Source: an uncultured Pseudomonadota bacterium
GTDB lineage: Bacteria > Pseudomonadota > Alphaproteobacteria > RF32 > CAG-239
Assembly: GCA_902494875.1 (NCBI GenBank)
Contig: CABUUO010000013.1
Coordinates: forward strand, 1 to 32,318
DNA length: 32,318 bases
Direction of reading: 5' to 3'
The position numbers and the translations under genes are program-made. This document shows positions 24,242 through 32,211 of the stretch, piece after piece. Within the stretch, counting starts at the first letter, position 1. The number at the start of each line of letters is the position of its first letter. The notes beneath the pieces were generated by a model. That model was not told the origin of the DNA. It saw only the letters and a list, made by a program, of their open reading frames with translations, and did no database searches.

Positions 24242-25267
24242 ATGACAAATACTGTAAAAGTTGCCGTAATCGGTGCCGGTATGATGGGACGCAACCACTT
24301 GAAAACTTATAAGGCTCTGCCGGGTGTCGAACTGGTCGGCGTCTATGACATTTTTCCCGAAGCCGCCCAAAAGGCTGCCGAAATGTTCGGTATCAAAGCT
24401 TTTTCTTCCATGGAAGAAGCTGCGGCTTCCGTCGATGCAGTTAGTATTGTTACCACTTCGGTTACGCATGCCGACGTCGGCGAGTTTTTCTTGAATAAAG
24501 GCATTCACTGTCTGATGGAAAAACCGCTGGCCACCACCGAAGAAGGCTGCCGCCGCCTGATTGACGCCGCCGCCCGCAACAACGTCACCCTGCTGGTCGG
24601 CCATATCGAACAGTTCAATCCTGCCGTTGAGCAGATGCACAAAATCTTATCCGATACTTCAATGATTCGTTCTCTGACGGCTCAGCGCATGTCTGCCGCC
24701 AGCGGCCGTATTACCGACGTTGACGTTTCCATGGACTTAATGATCCACGATGCCGAAATCATTTTGTCGCTGGTCAAATCCCCGATTGTTGACATTCAGG
24801 CTTCCGCCGTCAAAACGCCGGATCATATCGAAGGCAAAGATTATATCACCGCGCTTCTGAGCTTTGAAAACGGCGTAACCGCAACCATGACCGCCAGCCG
24901 CATTACTCAGGCACGCGTTCGTACCCTGACGGTGACCACCGATACAAACTACATTGACATGGATTTCATCAACCAGAGTATCAACGTCCATTCTCAGGGC
25001 CGCATGCCTTACGTCAATCAGGAAAATCTCCCTGACTGGATGAACTACGGCCTTAAAGGCTCGGTCGAACAGTTGTTCATTCCGACCAACCAGCCTTTGT
25101 CCGCGGAGCTGACCCACTTTGTCAACTGCATCAACGGCAAGGAGACCCCTCGCATCAGCGGTCAGAACGCCCTCGATGCCCTGCGTGTTATCTGGAAGAT
25201 TCAGGAAAAGCTCGGCTTTATCAAAAACAGCGACATCGACAGTGCTTTGACCTTTGCCGCCGAATAA
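24242..25267 (+). CDS. Gfo/Idh/MocA family NAD(P)-dependent dehydrogenase
   Basis: The 341-residue protein has a Rossmann fold with GAGMMG (11-16), the EKP motif (93-95) that carries the catalytic Lys, GHIEQFNPAV after it, and DLMIHDAEIILSLV, which holds the family His-Asp pair. Such enzymes oxidise sugars, inositols or nucleotide sugars. The DVSMDLMIHD form resembles nucleotide-sugar 3-dehydrogenases such as GnnA of lipid A biosynthesis, but there is no lpx or aminotransferase gene beside it, so the substrate is open. It is a single gene divergent from the SPOR lipoprotein, with a hairpin and T-tract after it. Confidence 0.88.
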   Translation: MTNTVKVAVIGAGMMGRNHLKTYKALPGVELVGVYDIFPEAAQKAAEMFGIKAFSSMEEAAASVDAVSIVTTSVTHADVGEFFLNKGIHCLMEKPLATTEEGCRRLIDAAARNNVTLLVGHIEQFNPAVEQMHKILSDTSMIRSLTAQRMSAASGRITDVDVSMDLMIHDAEIILSLVKSPIVDIQASAVKTPDHIEGKDYITALLSFENGVTATMTASRITQARVRTLTVTTDTNYIDMDFINQSINVHSQGRMPYVNQENLPDWMNYGLKGSVEQLFIPTNQPLSAELTHFVNCINGKETPRISGQNALDALRVIWKIQEKLGFIKNSDIDSALTFAAE

Positions 25268-25305
25268 AGAATATATTTGCCAACCGGCGGAATTTAATTT
25301 ATAAG

Positions 25306-25335
25306 AAGGGGATTATTGTTATCCCCTTTTGTTTT
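25306..25335 (+). terminator. Terminator or attenuator between the dehydrogenase and truA
   Basis: AAGGGGAT (25306-25313), 7-nt loop, ATCCCCTT (25321-25328), then TTGTTTT. It is a good intrinsic terminator for the dehydrogenase gene, but it ends only one base before the first usable truA ATG (25337). No promoter fits between them, so truA transcription must pass this hairpin. Confidence 0.8.
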
Positions 25336-25336
25336 A

Positions 25337-26158
25337 ATGAAAACCACGGCTATGAGATACAAACTGACACTGGAATATGACGGAACCGGACTTTTGGGTT
25401 GGCAGCGGCAACTGGACGGCCCCAGCGCACAGGAATATCTGGAAACCGCCATCGCCTGCTTTACCGGTTCGGAAAAGGTTCAGGCCGATGAACACGGCCG
25501 GGTATACAACCCGTTTCTGATTTTCGGAAAAGAACCGTTGGTTACGGTTCAGTGCGCAGGCCGAACCGATGCCGGCGTGCATGCGCTGGCCCAGGTGGCT
25601 CACTTTGACCTTAACCGTGATGTCGACTGTTTCCGCCTGCAGGAAGGATTAAATGCGCATCTGCGCACAAATGACGTCGCCATGTGCGTCTTAAAGGCCG
25701 AAAAAGTTTCTGATGATTTCAACGCTAGATTTTCTGCCGTCGGCCGAGGTTATCTCTACCGTATTGTCAACCGCCGCGCTTTTCCTGCTCTGGAAAGAAA
25801 CCGCGTCTGGTGGGTTCCTTATCCGCTTGATGTCGACTTAATGCGCCAAGGCGCACAATATCTGCTGGGACAGCACGATTTTACCTCTTTCCGCGCCGCG
25901 GCTTGCCAGGCTAAATCTCCAATCAAAACGCTCGACCGGCTGGATATCGTCCGCGATGGCGATGAGATTCGTTTTATCGTTGAAGCCAGATCTTTTCTGC
26001 ACCATCAGGTTCGCAATATGGTCGGTACGCTGAAGATGGTCGGTAACCGCCAAATTTGTCCCGAAGACGTAAAAAAAATCCTCGAAGCCCGCGACCGCAC
26101 CCAATCCGGTCCCAATGCGCCGGCCTGCGGCTTATATTTAAACAAGGTCGAATACTAA
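25337..26158 (+). CDS. truA: tRNA pseudouridine synthase TruA
   Basis: TruA makes pseudouridine at positions 38-40 of tRNAs. From ATG 25337 the product is 273 residues, with RYKLTLEYDGTGLLGWQRQ (7-25), GRTDAGVHA with catalytic Asp78, FNARFSAVGRGYLYRI, FTSFRAA and RSFLHHQVRNMVG. An insert of about 20 residues (48-68, QADEHGRVYNPFLIFGKEPL) lies between the first helix and the catalytic loop, where most TruA proteins pass straight on. Starts at 25316 (inside the terminator) or 25352 (MRYKLTLEYDG) are possible; the last fits the usual N-terminus best, and none has a strong ribosome site. Its stop overlaps the convergent recX by 4 bases. Confidence 0.93.
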   Translation: MKTTAMRYKLTLEYDGTGLLGWQRQLDGPSAQEYLETAIACFTGSEKVQADEHGRVYNPFLIFGKEPLVTVQCAGRTDAGVHALAQVAHFDLNRDVDCFRLQEGLNAHLRTNDVAMCVLKAEKVSDDFNARFSAVGRGYLYRIVNRRAFPALERNRVWWVPYPLDVDLMRQGAQYLLGQHDFTSFRAAACQAKSPIKTLDRLDIVRDGDEIRFIVEARSFLHHQVRNMVGTLKMVGNRQICPEDVKKILEARDRTQSGPNAPACGLYLNKVEY

Positions 26159-26697
26159 AACCCGTCATCCGCACAAATTTTCTGCGCGATGTCATAACTG
26201 AAGCCGGCACGGGCCAGCGCCGCCATGTCTTTCTGCCGGTATTCCGCCCGCTGTTCCTCACTCCGAAATCTTCCGATTCCTTTTTTCTTGGCCAGTTTCA
26301 GAGCTGCATCTTCTTCGTCATATGCCTGCTCCTCGCTCAAGCGTAAAATCATTTCTTCGCTGACACCTTTCTCCCGCAGTTTTCCCCGAATATAGCGCAT
26401 CGATTTTCCGGCGGCGGCATAATCGCGGATTTTCATTTCGGCAAAACGCTCGTCATTGACATAGCCGTAACGTTCAAAATCGCTGATGATTTCATCGACC
26501 CACCCGTAAGCTTCCGAACGGTCAAACTCCTTGTTCTGATACGCATAGTCATTAATGCGTTTTCGCAAAACCTGCCGCAGGCCGGCGGAAGTCGTCTCGA
26601 ACCTTTTCAGATAATACAGTGCAATATTTTTCAGGCGCGCCAGGGTAATCTTTTTCAAAACCCTGACTTTCCTTTTTTTCTCATCATCGTCAAACAC
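26155..26697 (-). CDS. recX: RecA regulator RecX
   Basis: RecX caps and inhibits RecA filaments. The 180-residue protein is composed of three-helix repeats with family features: ALYYLKRFETTSAGLRQVL, WVDEIISDFERYGYVNDERF, AEMKIRDYAAAGKSMRYIRG and KLREKGVS. It starts with GTG after GAGGA. recA is not in the window. The gene is convergent with truA and divergent from hslO. Confidence 0.88.
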   Translation of the reverse strand: MFDDDEKKRKVRVLKKITLARLKNIALYYLKRFETTSAGLRQVLRKRINDYAYQNKEFDRSEAYGWVDEIISDFERYGYVNDERFAEMKIRDYAAAGKSMRYIRGKLREKGVSEEMILRLSEEQAYDEEDAALKLAKKKGIGRFRSEEQRAEYRQKDMAALARAGFSYDIAQKICADDGF

Positions 26698-26756
26698 TTG
26701 AACTTTTCCTCGATAAACACTATAACATAAGAAATATCATATTAAGAGGATTTACA

Positions 26757-27677
26757 ATGAGCAACAACAATTTTGACACCTGCACTTCTTTTCACATCGA
26801 CAACGGCGCTTTCCGCGGCCGGCTCGTCCGCCTGAACAAGGTCATCGACACCATTCTTGAAAAACACGGCTATCCGCTGCCGGTTTCCGCCGTCATTGCC
26901 GAAAGCTCGGCTCTGGCCGCCATTCTTGCCAGTTCGCTAAAATATGACGGCCTCTTCACGCTGCAAACTCAAAGCAGCGGACCGGTTTCAATGGTCGTCG
27001 TCGACATCACCTCTGAGGGCAAAATCCGCGCCTATGCCAAATTTGATGAAAAACATCTGGCACATTCTCAGGTTCTGCGCAAAACTGACGGCAAAATCGA
27101 AGCCGCCCCCCACCTCATGGGAGAAGGTCACCTTGCTTTCACCGTCGATCAGGGACCGGACACGGATCTCTATCAGGGCATTGTCGACCTGCAGGGCAAA
27201 ACTCTGACCGATTGCGCCCTGCGCTATTTCAAACAGTCGGAACAGATTGATACGGCTCTGCAACTGTTTCTGCTGCCACCGGAAGGAGATTCTCACAGCT
27301 GGAGCGCCGCAGGTATTATGATTCAGAAAATGCCGGCAACCGGCGGAAAAACGCCGCAGGATGAAGAAGAACTGGCAGAAGCCTGGAACCAGGCGCAGGT
27401 TTTCATGCACAGTCTGACCGCTGACGAAATCTTCAACGCCGACCTAAGTGCCGAAGACATTCTCCACCGCCTGTACCATGCCAACAATCTGGTCATTACC
27501 AAAACTGCGGATTATAGCTTTGGCTGTCGCTGCAGCCGCGAAAAGCTTTTGAAGACGCTGCGCTCTTTCTCCAAAGAAGAAATCGAAAGTCTGGCGGAAA
27601 ACAATAAAATCACCGCCGATTGTCAGTTTTGCTCGGAAAAATATGTCTTTGACAAAGGTGAGATCATCTCGCAGTAG
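26757..27677 (+). CDS. hslO: Redox-regulated chaperone Hsp33
   Basis: Hsp33 is activated by oxidation and heat and holds unfolding proteins. The 306-residue protein has the N-terminal domain (FRGRLVRLNKVIDTILEKHG) and the C-terminal zinc switch with C257-x-C259 (CRC) and C289-x-x-C292 (CQFC), the four canonical ligands. AGAGGA precedes the ATG by 6 bases. An acidic linker (DEEELAEAW) joins the two domains. It is an independent gene facing away from recX. Confidence 0.95.
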   Translation: MSNNNFDTCTSFHIDNGAFRGRLVRLNKVIDTILEKHGYPLPVSAVIAESSALAAILASSLKYDGLFTLQTQSSGPVSMVVVDITSEGKIRAYAKFDEKHLAHSQVLRKTDGKIEAAPHLMGEGHLAFTVDQGPDTDLYQGIVDLQGKTLTDCALRYFKQSEQIDTALQLFLLPPEGDSHSWSAAGIMIQKMPATGGKTPQDEEELAEAWNQAQVFMHSLTADEIFNADLSAEDILHRLYHANNLVITKTADYSFGCRCSREKLLKTLRSFSKEEIESLAENNKITADCQFCSEKYVFDKGEIISQ

Positions 27678-27736
27678 TTGTTAACGACATTTTAATTTAT
27701 AAATCATATATTAATTAAAAATAATTAATTTTATGG

Positions 27737-28363
27737 ATGGCAAAAATGACTGTTTTAAAAAAAATCTTACCTGCTCTGGTTATAATTTCGCTTATCTCGG
27801 GTTGTTCCGTTTTCAAACCGATTGACCCGGAAGCGGAAAAATATCGTGAACCTCGTTTTTCAAGCAACGACCCGATTGAACTCAAGGTAAAACAAATCGA
27901 CATCACCTCTGAATTCACGCCGACTTTTACTCGTCCGAACGTCGAGCACTTGTTTCCGATTTCGATTGAACGTACCGCCAAAATTTGGGCCAAAGACCGC
28001 TTGAAAGCAGTTGATTACAGCAGCGACCGCGTTGCCGAAGTCATTATTAAAGATGCCAGCGTAACCGAAGAAATTGAAAAGTCTCAGGAAGTTTTTCAAA
28101 AAGACCGCATCAAATACCGCGCCAACCTGAATGTCGTCGTCCGCATCACCGACACCAAGAGCCTGTCCCGCGCCGAAACCGAAGTCATTGCCTGGCGTGA
28201 ATTGATTATTCCGGCCGATACCGACATTACTGACAAGGAAAAATATTGGAACGGTATGGTCACCAAGCTCTTTGACGAATTTAACGTCAAAATGGAACAA
28301 AATATGCGCCGTTATCTGAATATGTACATTGCCAATAACAGCCATGTTGAAAACTATCAGTAA
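27737..28363 (+). CDS. Small conserved lipoprotein
   Basis: The 208-residue protein has a short signal peptide and the lipobox ISGC (Cys23 from ATG 27737). A GGATGG sequence 5 bases before a second ATG (27746) makes that start equally likely. The mature part is mixed alpha/beta with YRANLNVVVRITDTKSLSRA and ISIERTAKIWAKDRL; similar lipoproteins of unknown function occur in alphaproteobacteria, but I cannot name a family. It probably lies in the periplasm, attached to a membrane. The 60 bases upstream are very AT-rich with no clear promoter; a bidirectional terminator follows. Confidence 0.75.
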   Translation: MAKMTVLKKILPALVIISLISGCSVFKPIDPEAEKYREPRFSSNDPIELKVKQIDITSEFTPTFTRPNVEHLFPISIERTAKIWAKDRLKAVDYSSDRVAEVIIKDASVTEEIEKSQEVFQKDRIKYRANLNVVVRITDTKSLSRAETEVIAWRELIIPADTDITDKEKYWNGMVTKLFDEFNVKMEQNMRRYLNMYIANNSHVENYQ

Positions 28364-28380
28364 AAATTTCCCGAATATAA

Positions 28381-28411
28381 AAAAAGAACCTCAAACCGAG
28401 GTTCTTTTTTT
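28381..28411. terminator. Bidirectional rho-independent terminator
   Basis: GAACCTC (28386-28392), loop AAACC, GAGGTTC (28398-28404), flanked by five A (more upstream) and seven T. It serves the lipoprotein gene on the plus strand and the TIGR04076 gene on the minus strand, which converge here. Confidence 0.9.
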
Positions 28412-28426
28412 ATATTCGTACCTTGT

Positions 28427-28771
28427 TTAACGAACCGGAACATAATCTATCTTTGCTTCTTCGTCAGTCGCTTCCAGCTTAAAAATAACCGGCCGCAAAC
28501 CGTCGTTGCAGCTGCATATCGCCACGCCGGGCTTTCCGATCCAGTCTCCATAGTAAAAAACGCCGTCGCCGGCTCCGTGAGCCAAGGCAAACACATATTG
28601 GTAAATAGCTTTCCAGGCTTCATCACAAAATCCCTCCGGCTTGGCATAATCGGCATAAAACACCTGCCCGGCCCGCAGCATCGGACATGCCTGCAACCCC
28701 GGAGCACCGTATTCTTCCGCCAACTCCTTGTCCAGCGTTGTCTTCAAAACCGTAATCTTAACCTTTTTCAT
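28427..28771 (-). CDS. TIGR04076 family protein
   Basis: The 114-residue protein matches the remembered TIGR04076 pattern: KKVKITVLKTTLDKELAEEY, a conserved CPM (residues 29-31), FCDEAWKAIYQYVFALAHG, ICSCNDGLRPVIFKLEA. The family is small, often found in anaerobic or gut bacteria, and its function is unknown; conserved cysteines (29, 49, 86, 88) could bind metal. It starts 8 bases after the ApaG-like gene and is probably in one operon with it. Confidence 0.78.
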   Translation of the reverse strand: MKKVKITVLKTTLDKELAEEYGAPGLQACPMLRAGQVFYADYAKPEGFCDEAWKAIYQYVFALAHGAGDGVFYYGDWIGKPGVAICSCNDGLRPVIFKLEATDEEAKIDYVPVR

Positions 28772-28779
28772 CCAGCGTC

Positions 28780-29199
28780 TCAGTTAATAGTCGCCGAATA
28801 TGCATCTTTGCCGAAAGCCGACAGAGAAAAAGTAGGAATGCGAATGTCTTTGGTCACTTTCTGCGCTTCGTCAAGAATTTTGCAGCTGCCGTAAAAAACC
28901 GCATTCGGCGATTTCAGCGGCGCCGTACTGGTAAACTCAAAACACTCGCCGGGCTCAAGCTCGGGAATCTCGCCCTTAAACCCCATGGTATCGTCAACAT
29001 AGCAATTGCCTTTGTCGTCGGTAATATTCCAGTTCTTGCCGACAACATGAATCCGATGAGAAGAGTTGTTCTCAATGCAGAGATAATACCCCCACAAAAC
29101 CTCGTCCTCTTTGCTTTCTTCTTCAACCAGCACCGGACAGGCCGAAATGGTAATGTCGTCGGTCCGGCTGACCTGCATCTCATCTTCATAATCAAACAT
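28780..29199 (-). CDS. apaG: ApaG-domain protein
   Basis: The 139-residue protein carries an ApaG-type fibronectin-like beta sandwich: WGYYLCIENNSSHRIHVVGK (41-60), NWNITDDKGN, GEIPELEPGECFEFTSTAPL and FYGSCKIL, then IPTFSLSAF. ApaG is often found beside apaH and has been linked to divalent-cation and diadenosine-tetraphosphate phenotypes; the same domain occurs in eukaryotic F-box and POLDIP2 proteins. The typical glycine-rich loop (GxGVVGxxP) is reduced to MGFKGEIP. AGG lies upstream of the ATG. No apaH is nearby. Confidence 0.8.
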   Translation of the reverse strand: MFDYEDEMQVSRTDDITISACPVLVEEESKEDEVLWGYYLCIENNSSHRIHVVGKNWNITDDKGNCYVDDTMGFKGEIPELEPGECFEFTSTAPLKSPNAVFYGSCKILDEAQKVTKDIRIPTFSLSAFGKDAYSATIN

Positions 29200-29372
29200 T
29201 GCATCAACCTCACAAATTTTTGCTTCGGGTTAATGATTCCTTAACTTTTAAAGATTCGCAAACTCAACTCTGTCTTATCCCCAAACTTGTCCTCAAGATT
29301 CTGTTTTCGCCATTTTCTGTTTGACAACTAAAACGATTCTTTGGTTCTTTTTCCGGAGTCTGAATTGCTGAC

Positions 29373-29403
29373 AAAAAAAAGCGCTTTCTACAAGCGCTTT
29401 TTT
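29373..29403 (-). terminator. Rho-independent terminator after carD
   Basis: AAAAGCGCTT, 5-nt loop, AAGCGCTTTT, with A and T tracts on both sides. Read on the minus strand it ends in eight U, about 20 bases after the carD stop codon. Each arm contains the palindrome AAGCGCTT. Confidence 0.88.
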
Positions 29404-29423
29404 CAACACGAATAAACTTTGTC

Positions 29424-29936
29424 CTACGAAACTTTAGACAGGATATCCACCAGATCTTTCTGGGCGTCTGCCGGAGAAATATTCTTAAAAACGGCATATT
29501 CGTTGGCCAGACGATCCAAGGCCTGCTCATAAATCTGCCGCTCGCTGTAAGACTGCTCGGCCAGATTCTCGTTGCGGTGCAGATCGCGGATAACCTCGGC
29601 AATTGCTACCGGAGACCCTGAATTAATCTTGTTTTCATATTCCTGAGCACGGCGCGACCACATAATCTTTTTGACCTTGGCTTTGCCCTTCAGGGTCGAA
29701 ATTGCGTCTTCCATCACGCTGGAATCAGAAATCTGACGCAGACCGGTTGTCTCAGCCTTAGCCATCGGAATACGCAGCGTCATTTTGTCTTTGTCAAAAT
29801 TAACCACAATCAATTCCAATTCCGTTCCGGCCACCTGCTGCTTGGTAATGTCTGCAACTTTGCCCACGCCATGGGCGGGATAGACGACATAGTCGCCGGA
29901 AGAGAACGCTAATTTGTAAGGTGTCTTTTTGTTCAT
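29424..29936 (-). CDS. carD: CarD/CdnL family RNA polymerase-binding regulator
   Basis: CarD/CdnL proteins bind RNA polymerase beta and stabilise open complexes at rRNA and other promoters. The 170-residue protein has the Tudor-like RNAP-interaction domain (FSSGDYVVYPAHGVGKVADI, 11-30; IVVNFDKDKMTLRIPMAKAE, 43-62) and the helical C-terminal DNA-binding domain with WSRRAQEYENKINSG, where the Trp touches the upstream edge of the bubble. AGGA precedes the ATG by about 7 bases. It is a single gene with its own promoter and terminator. Confidence 0.95.
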   Translation of the reverse strand: MNKKTPYKLAFSSGDYVVYPAHGVGKVADITKQQVAGTELELIVVNFDKDKMTLRIPMAKAETTGLRQISDSSVMEDAISTLKGKAKVKKIMWSRRAQEYENKINSGSPVAIAEVIRDLHRNENLAEQSYSERQIYEQALDRLANEYAVFKNISPADAQKDLVDILSKVS

Positions 29937-30034
29937 TTGCTTGTCCTGTTTTATTTAAAACCGATAGGCTTAATTGCCTCAATAGAATTCTGTTTTTTGG
30001 AAAACATCAACACCATACCACAAAATGCGCCTCA

Positions 30035-30064
30035 AATCTAGTCAAAAAACACATCTTTTGTCAA
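30035..30064 (-). promoter_or_regulatory. Probable sigma-70 promoter of carD
   Basis: On the minus strand TTGACA (30059-30064), 18 bases, TAGATT (30035-30040). The leader would be about 90 nt. A second TTGACT follows inside the spacer, so the exact start is uncertain. Confidence 0.5.
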
Positions 30065-30136
30065 AAAAAACGACATTATTTTTACAGAAAACAAATCCAA
30101 AGAAAAATATGGCAAAAATTCAAAACGTTAATGTTT

Positions 30137-31267
30137 CTATTTTGCGTCATCCAGCGGTTTGATTCGTCCGCGGCTGATATAAACCAGTTCCGGCCGGGAA
30201 ATCATGTTCCCGTTCTGCCCCACCTTAAAGCTGGCAATTGCGCCGTGCCAGTCTCTGATTTCCATAATCGTGCGAACCACGTCTTCATTGTCCGGAATAT
30301 CTCTTCCCTTGCGCCGCGGCGTACGCTCATAGGCCCAAATCAGCATATTGAGACTGTCATAACTGTTCGGCGCGCACAGATAAAGCGGCTGCATATACTG
30401 CTCACCGTATTTTACGGAAAATTCCTTGGTCGCGTTGGCCGAAGACACAAACCACAATCCGTCAAACGCGGAACGGTCTTTGGCCTCGGCAAAATCGTTA
30501 ATCGTCGTCAGCCGCACGTCGCCGGTTATCTCTTTCAAATCGCGTGCCACATTGGCGGCATCCGGCGTCATGCCGCTGATAAAAAAGATATCGGGCATCC
30601 CTTTTTTCAAAATGCTTTTAATAATGTTGGCAAAACTCTCGGTACCGGCCTGATAAACTTTTTTGCCGACGATTTCTATGCTGCCTTCTTTGTTTAAAAT
30701 CTCTTCCAGTATACGACTCTGAACCTGAGAATTCTCATCGGTAGAAGTCAAGATGGCAATACTGCGGATTCCTTTCTCCTTCAGAGCATCCGCCATCATC
30801 TGCGCCATACTGTCATTGCGGGTAAGATTGTTGAAACTGTAATAGTCCTCGGCCATTCTGTCCCCGTACGCACAACCGAAATGAATCACTTTTTTATCAT
30901 TGGTTATGGTATTGGCTTCGGTCGCCGCCGGCGTCAAAACCGTCAGAACCGCATTGACTTTCTCCACATTCACCAACCGATTCGTATTACGGTTGATTTT
31001 TTTGGGATCCATCGCATCATCGTCAAACACCAGTTTATATTCATAACGCGTACCGCGCTTTTCCCACTCGCCGAAAGCCATTTCCATGGCATTTCGCACC
31101 GAATTGCCGATATAGGCATTTTCACCGCTGAGAGGCAGCGTAGCGCCGATTCTGATAACAGGCTTTTTAGCAGGAACCGGTGTCTCTTTGCTTTCAACGT
31201 TAAACATCGCCGACAGCAGTGCTGCCGATGCCGTTAACAATGCCCCCAAAAAGATTTTCCGTTTCAT
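30137..31267 (-). CDS. Periplasmic branched-chain amino acid-type binding protein
   Basis: The 376-residue protein has a signal peptide (MKRKIFLGALLTASAALLSA) and a type 1 periplasmic-binding fold: IRIGATLPLSGENAYIGNSV, RNAMEMAF, DDDAMDPKKINRNTNRLVN, ending with a VYISRGRIKPL strand. LivK-like proteins deliver amino acids, amides or other small ligands to an ABC transporter. The ATG at 31265-31267 is chosen because AGAGGAAGGA lies before it; a longer frame (by 7 residues) lacks this. No permease or ATPase gene is adjacent, so its transporter must be encoded elsewhere, or it senses a ligand. Confidence 0.88.
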   Translation of the reverse strand: MKRKIFLGALLTASAALLSAMFNVESKETPVPAKKPVIRIGATLPLSGENAYIGNSVRNAMEMAFGEWEKRGTRYEYKLVFDDDAMDPKKINRNTNRLVNVEKVNAVLTVLTPAATEANTITNDKKVIHFGCAYGDRMAEDYYSFNNLTRNDSMAQMMADALKEKGIRSIAILTSTDENSQVQSRILEEILNKEGSIEIVGKKVYQAGTESFANIIKSILKKGMPDIFFISGMTPDAANVARDLKEITGDVRLTTINDFAEAKDRSAFDGLWFVSSANATKEFSVKYGEQYMQPLYLCAPNSYDSLNMLIWAYERTPRRKGRDIPDNEDVVRTIMEIRDWHGAIASFKVGQNGNMISRPELVYISRGRIKPLDDAK

Positions 31268-31384
31268 GTTCCTTCCTCTAAGCCTCAATAATTCTGATAT
31301 TCTGATTTATATAATAGCATTTATTTAAATTTGATTACAGTTTAAATTTATGTGCGGCATAAATTATTTATGGTTTTAAACCAC

Positions 31385-31415
31385 AAAAAAAACTCCCCGG
31401 ACAGGGAGTTTTTTT
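31385..31415 (-). terminator. Rho-independent terminator after rplQ
   Basis: ACTCCC (31392-31397), loop CGGACA, GGGAGT (31404-31409), with A and T tracts on both sides; eight U follow on the minus strand. It ends transcription of rplQ, about 17 bases after its stop codon. Confidence 0.9.
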
Positions 31416-31431
31416 CAAAGCTCAAAACAAA

Positions 31432-31881
31432 CTATTTGGTTTCGTTTGCAGCTTTCTCAGCTTCGGCCTGAGCAGCTTTTTCAGCAGCAACACGAGCCAG
31501 ATCTTTGGCGCCTTTGGCGTTAACGTCGCGGTCAACCAACTCAATGATAGCCATCGGAGCACAGTCGCCATAACGGAAGCCGGCTCTCAAAACGCGGGTA
31601 TAACCGCCGTTGCGGTCTTTGTAGCGTTCAGCCAGAGTAGAGAAAAGCTTGGAAACGGTCTCGTTGTTGCGCAGGAAAGACAGAGCCTGTCTGCGATTGT
31701 TCAACTGGCCTTTCTTGCCGAGCGTAATCATGTTATCGGCAAAAGTTCTCAGTTCTTTGGCGCGGGTAACGGTAACCTTAATCTGCTCATGGGTCAGCAA
31801 AGCGTTGGTCAGATTGGAGAACAAAGCCTTGCGGGCATTGGTGTCCATATTAAGTTTTCTGTGTCTCATACCATGTCTCAT
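31432..31881 (-). CDS. rplQ: 50S ribosomal protein L17
   Basis: L17 is an assembly-critical large-subunit protein near the exit tunnel. The 149-residue product begins MRHGMRHRKLNMDTNARKAL and has NLTNALLTHEQIKVTVTRAKELR and a YTRVLRAGFRYGDCAPMAIIEL segment, all highly conserved, plus an Ala/Lys/Glu tail common in alphaproteobacteria. The start at 31879-31881 has AAAGGAA upstream; a 19-residue extension is not typical. rpoA, the usual upstream partner, is absent from the 437 bases to the window edge. Confidence 0.97.
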   Translation of the reverse strand: MRHGMRHRKLNMDTNARKALFSNLTNALLTHEQIKVTVTRAKELRTFADNMITLGKKGQLNNRRQALSFLRNNETVSKLFSTLAERYKDRNGGYTRVLRAGFRYGDCAPMAIIELVDRDVNAKGAKDLARVAAEKAAQAEAEKAANETK

Positions 31882-31907
31882 GACATATTTCCTTTCGTTT
31901 TCTCTGT

Positions 31908-31924
31908 GCTTTGCGGGGCAAAGC
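31908..31924 (-). promoter_or_regulatory. Short hairpin in the rplQ leader
   Basis: GCTTTGC (31908-31914), GGG, GCAAAGC (31918-31924) is a perfect 7-bp stem with a 3-nt loop, 26 bases before the rplQ start codon. No U-tract follows. It could affect translation or mRNA stability; no known L17 operator was recognised. Confidence 0.35.
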
Positions 31925-32182
31925 GGATAAATACCCAACCTTCACCACGGAATCGCTTTTGCGACCATGCATGAAGATTAACTAATCGAGTGCGTTTCTA
32001 ACATACAATTATCTGAAAAGCAAGCAAAAAAATCCCGTTTTTTTATTTCACAATCCGTTTCCGGTTTCACAAAAACAAAAGTTTTCTTTTTTTGCTTTTC
32101 CAAGTCCTCAGCACAGACCTTCGCTGCCGACCTTAAGTTTGCTCCGGCAAGCGACAAATTACTTTATCTCTCCGCCAAAAGG

Positions 32183-32211
32183 TTGACAAACGCTTAGCAG
32201 TTAAATACATA
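32183..32211 (+). promoter_or_regulatory. Sigma-70 promoter firing out of the window
   Basis: Consensus TTGACA (32183-32188), 17 bases, TACATA (32206-32211), with AATAT just after. It drives transcription to the right, where no gene begins before the edge, so the transcript is either a long leader or a noncoding RNA. Confidence 0.5.
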
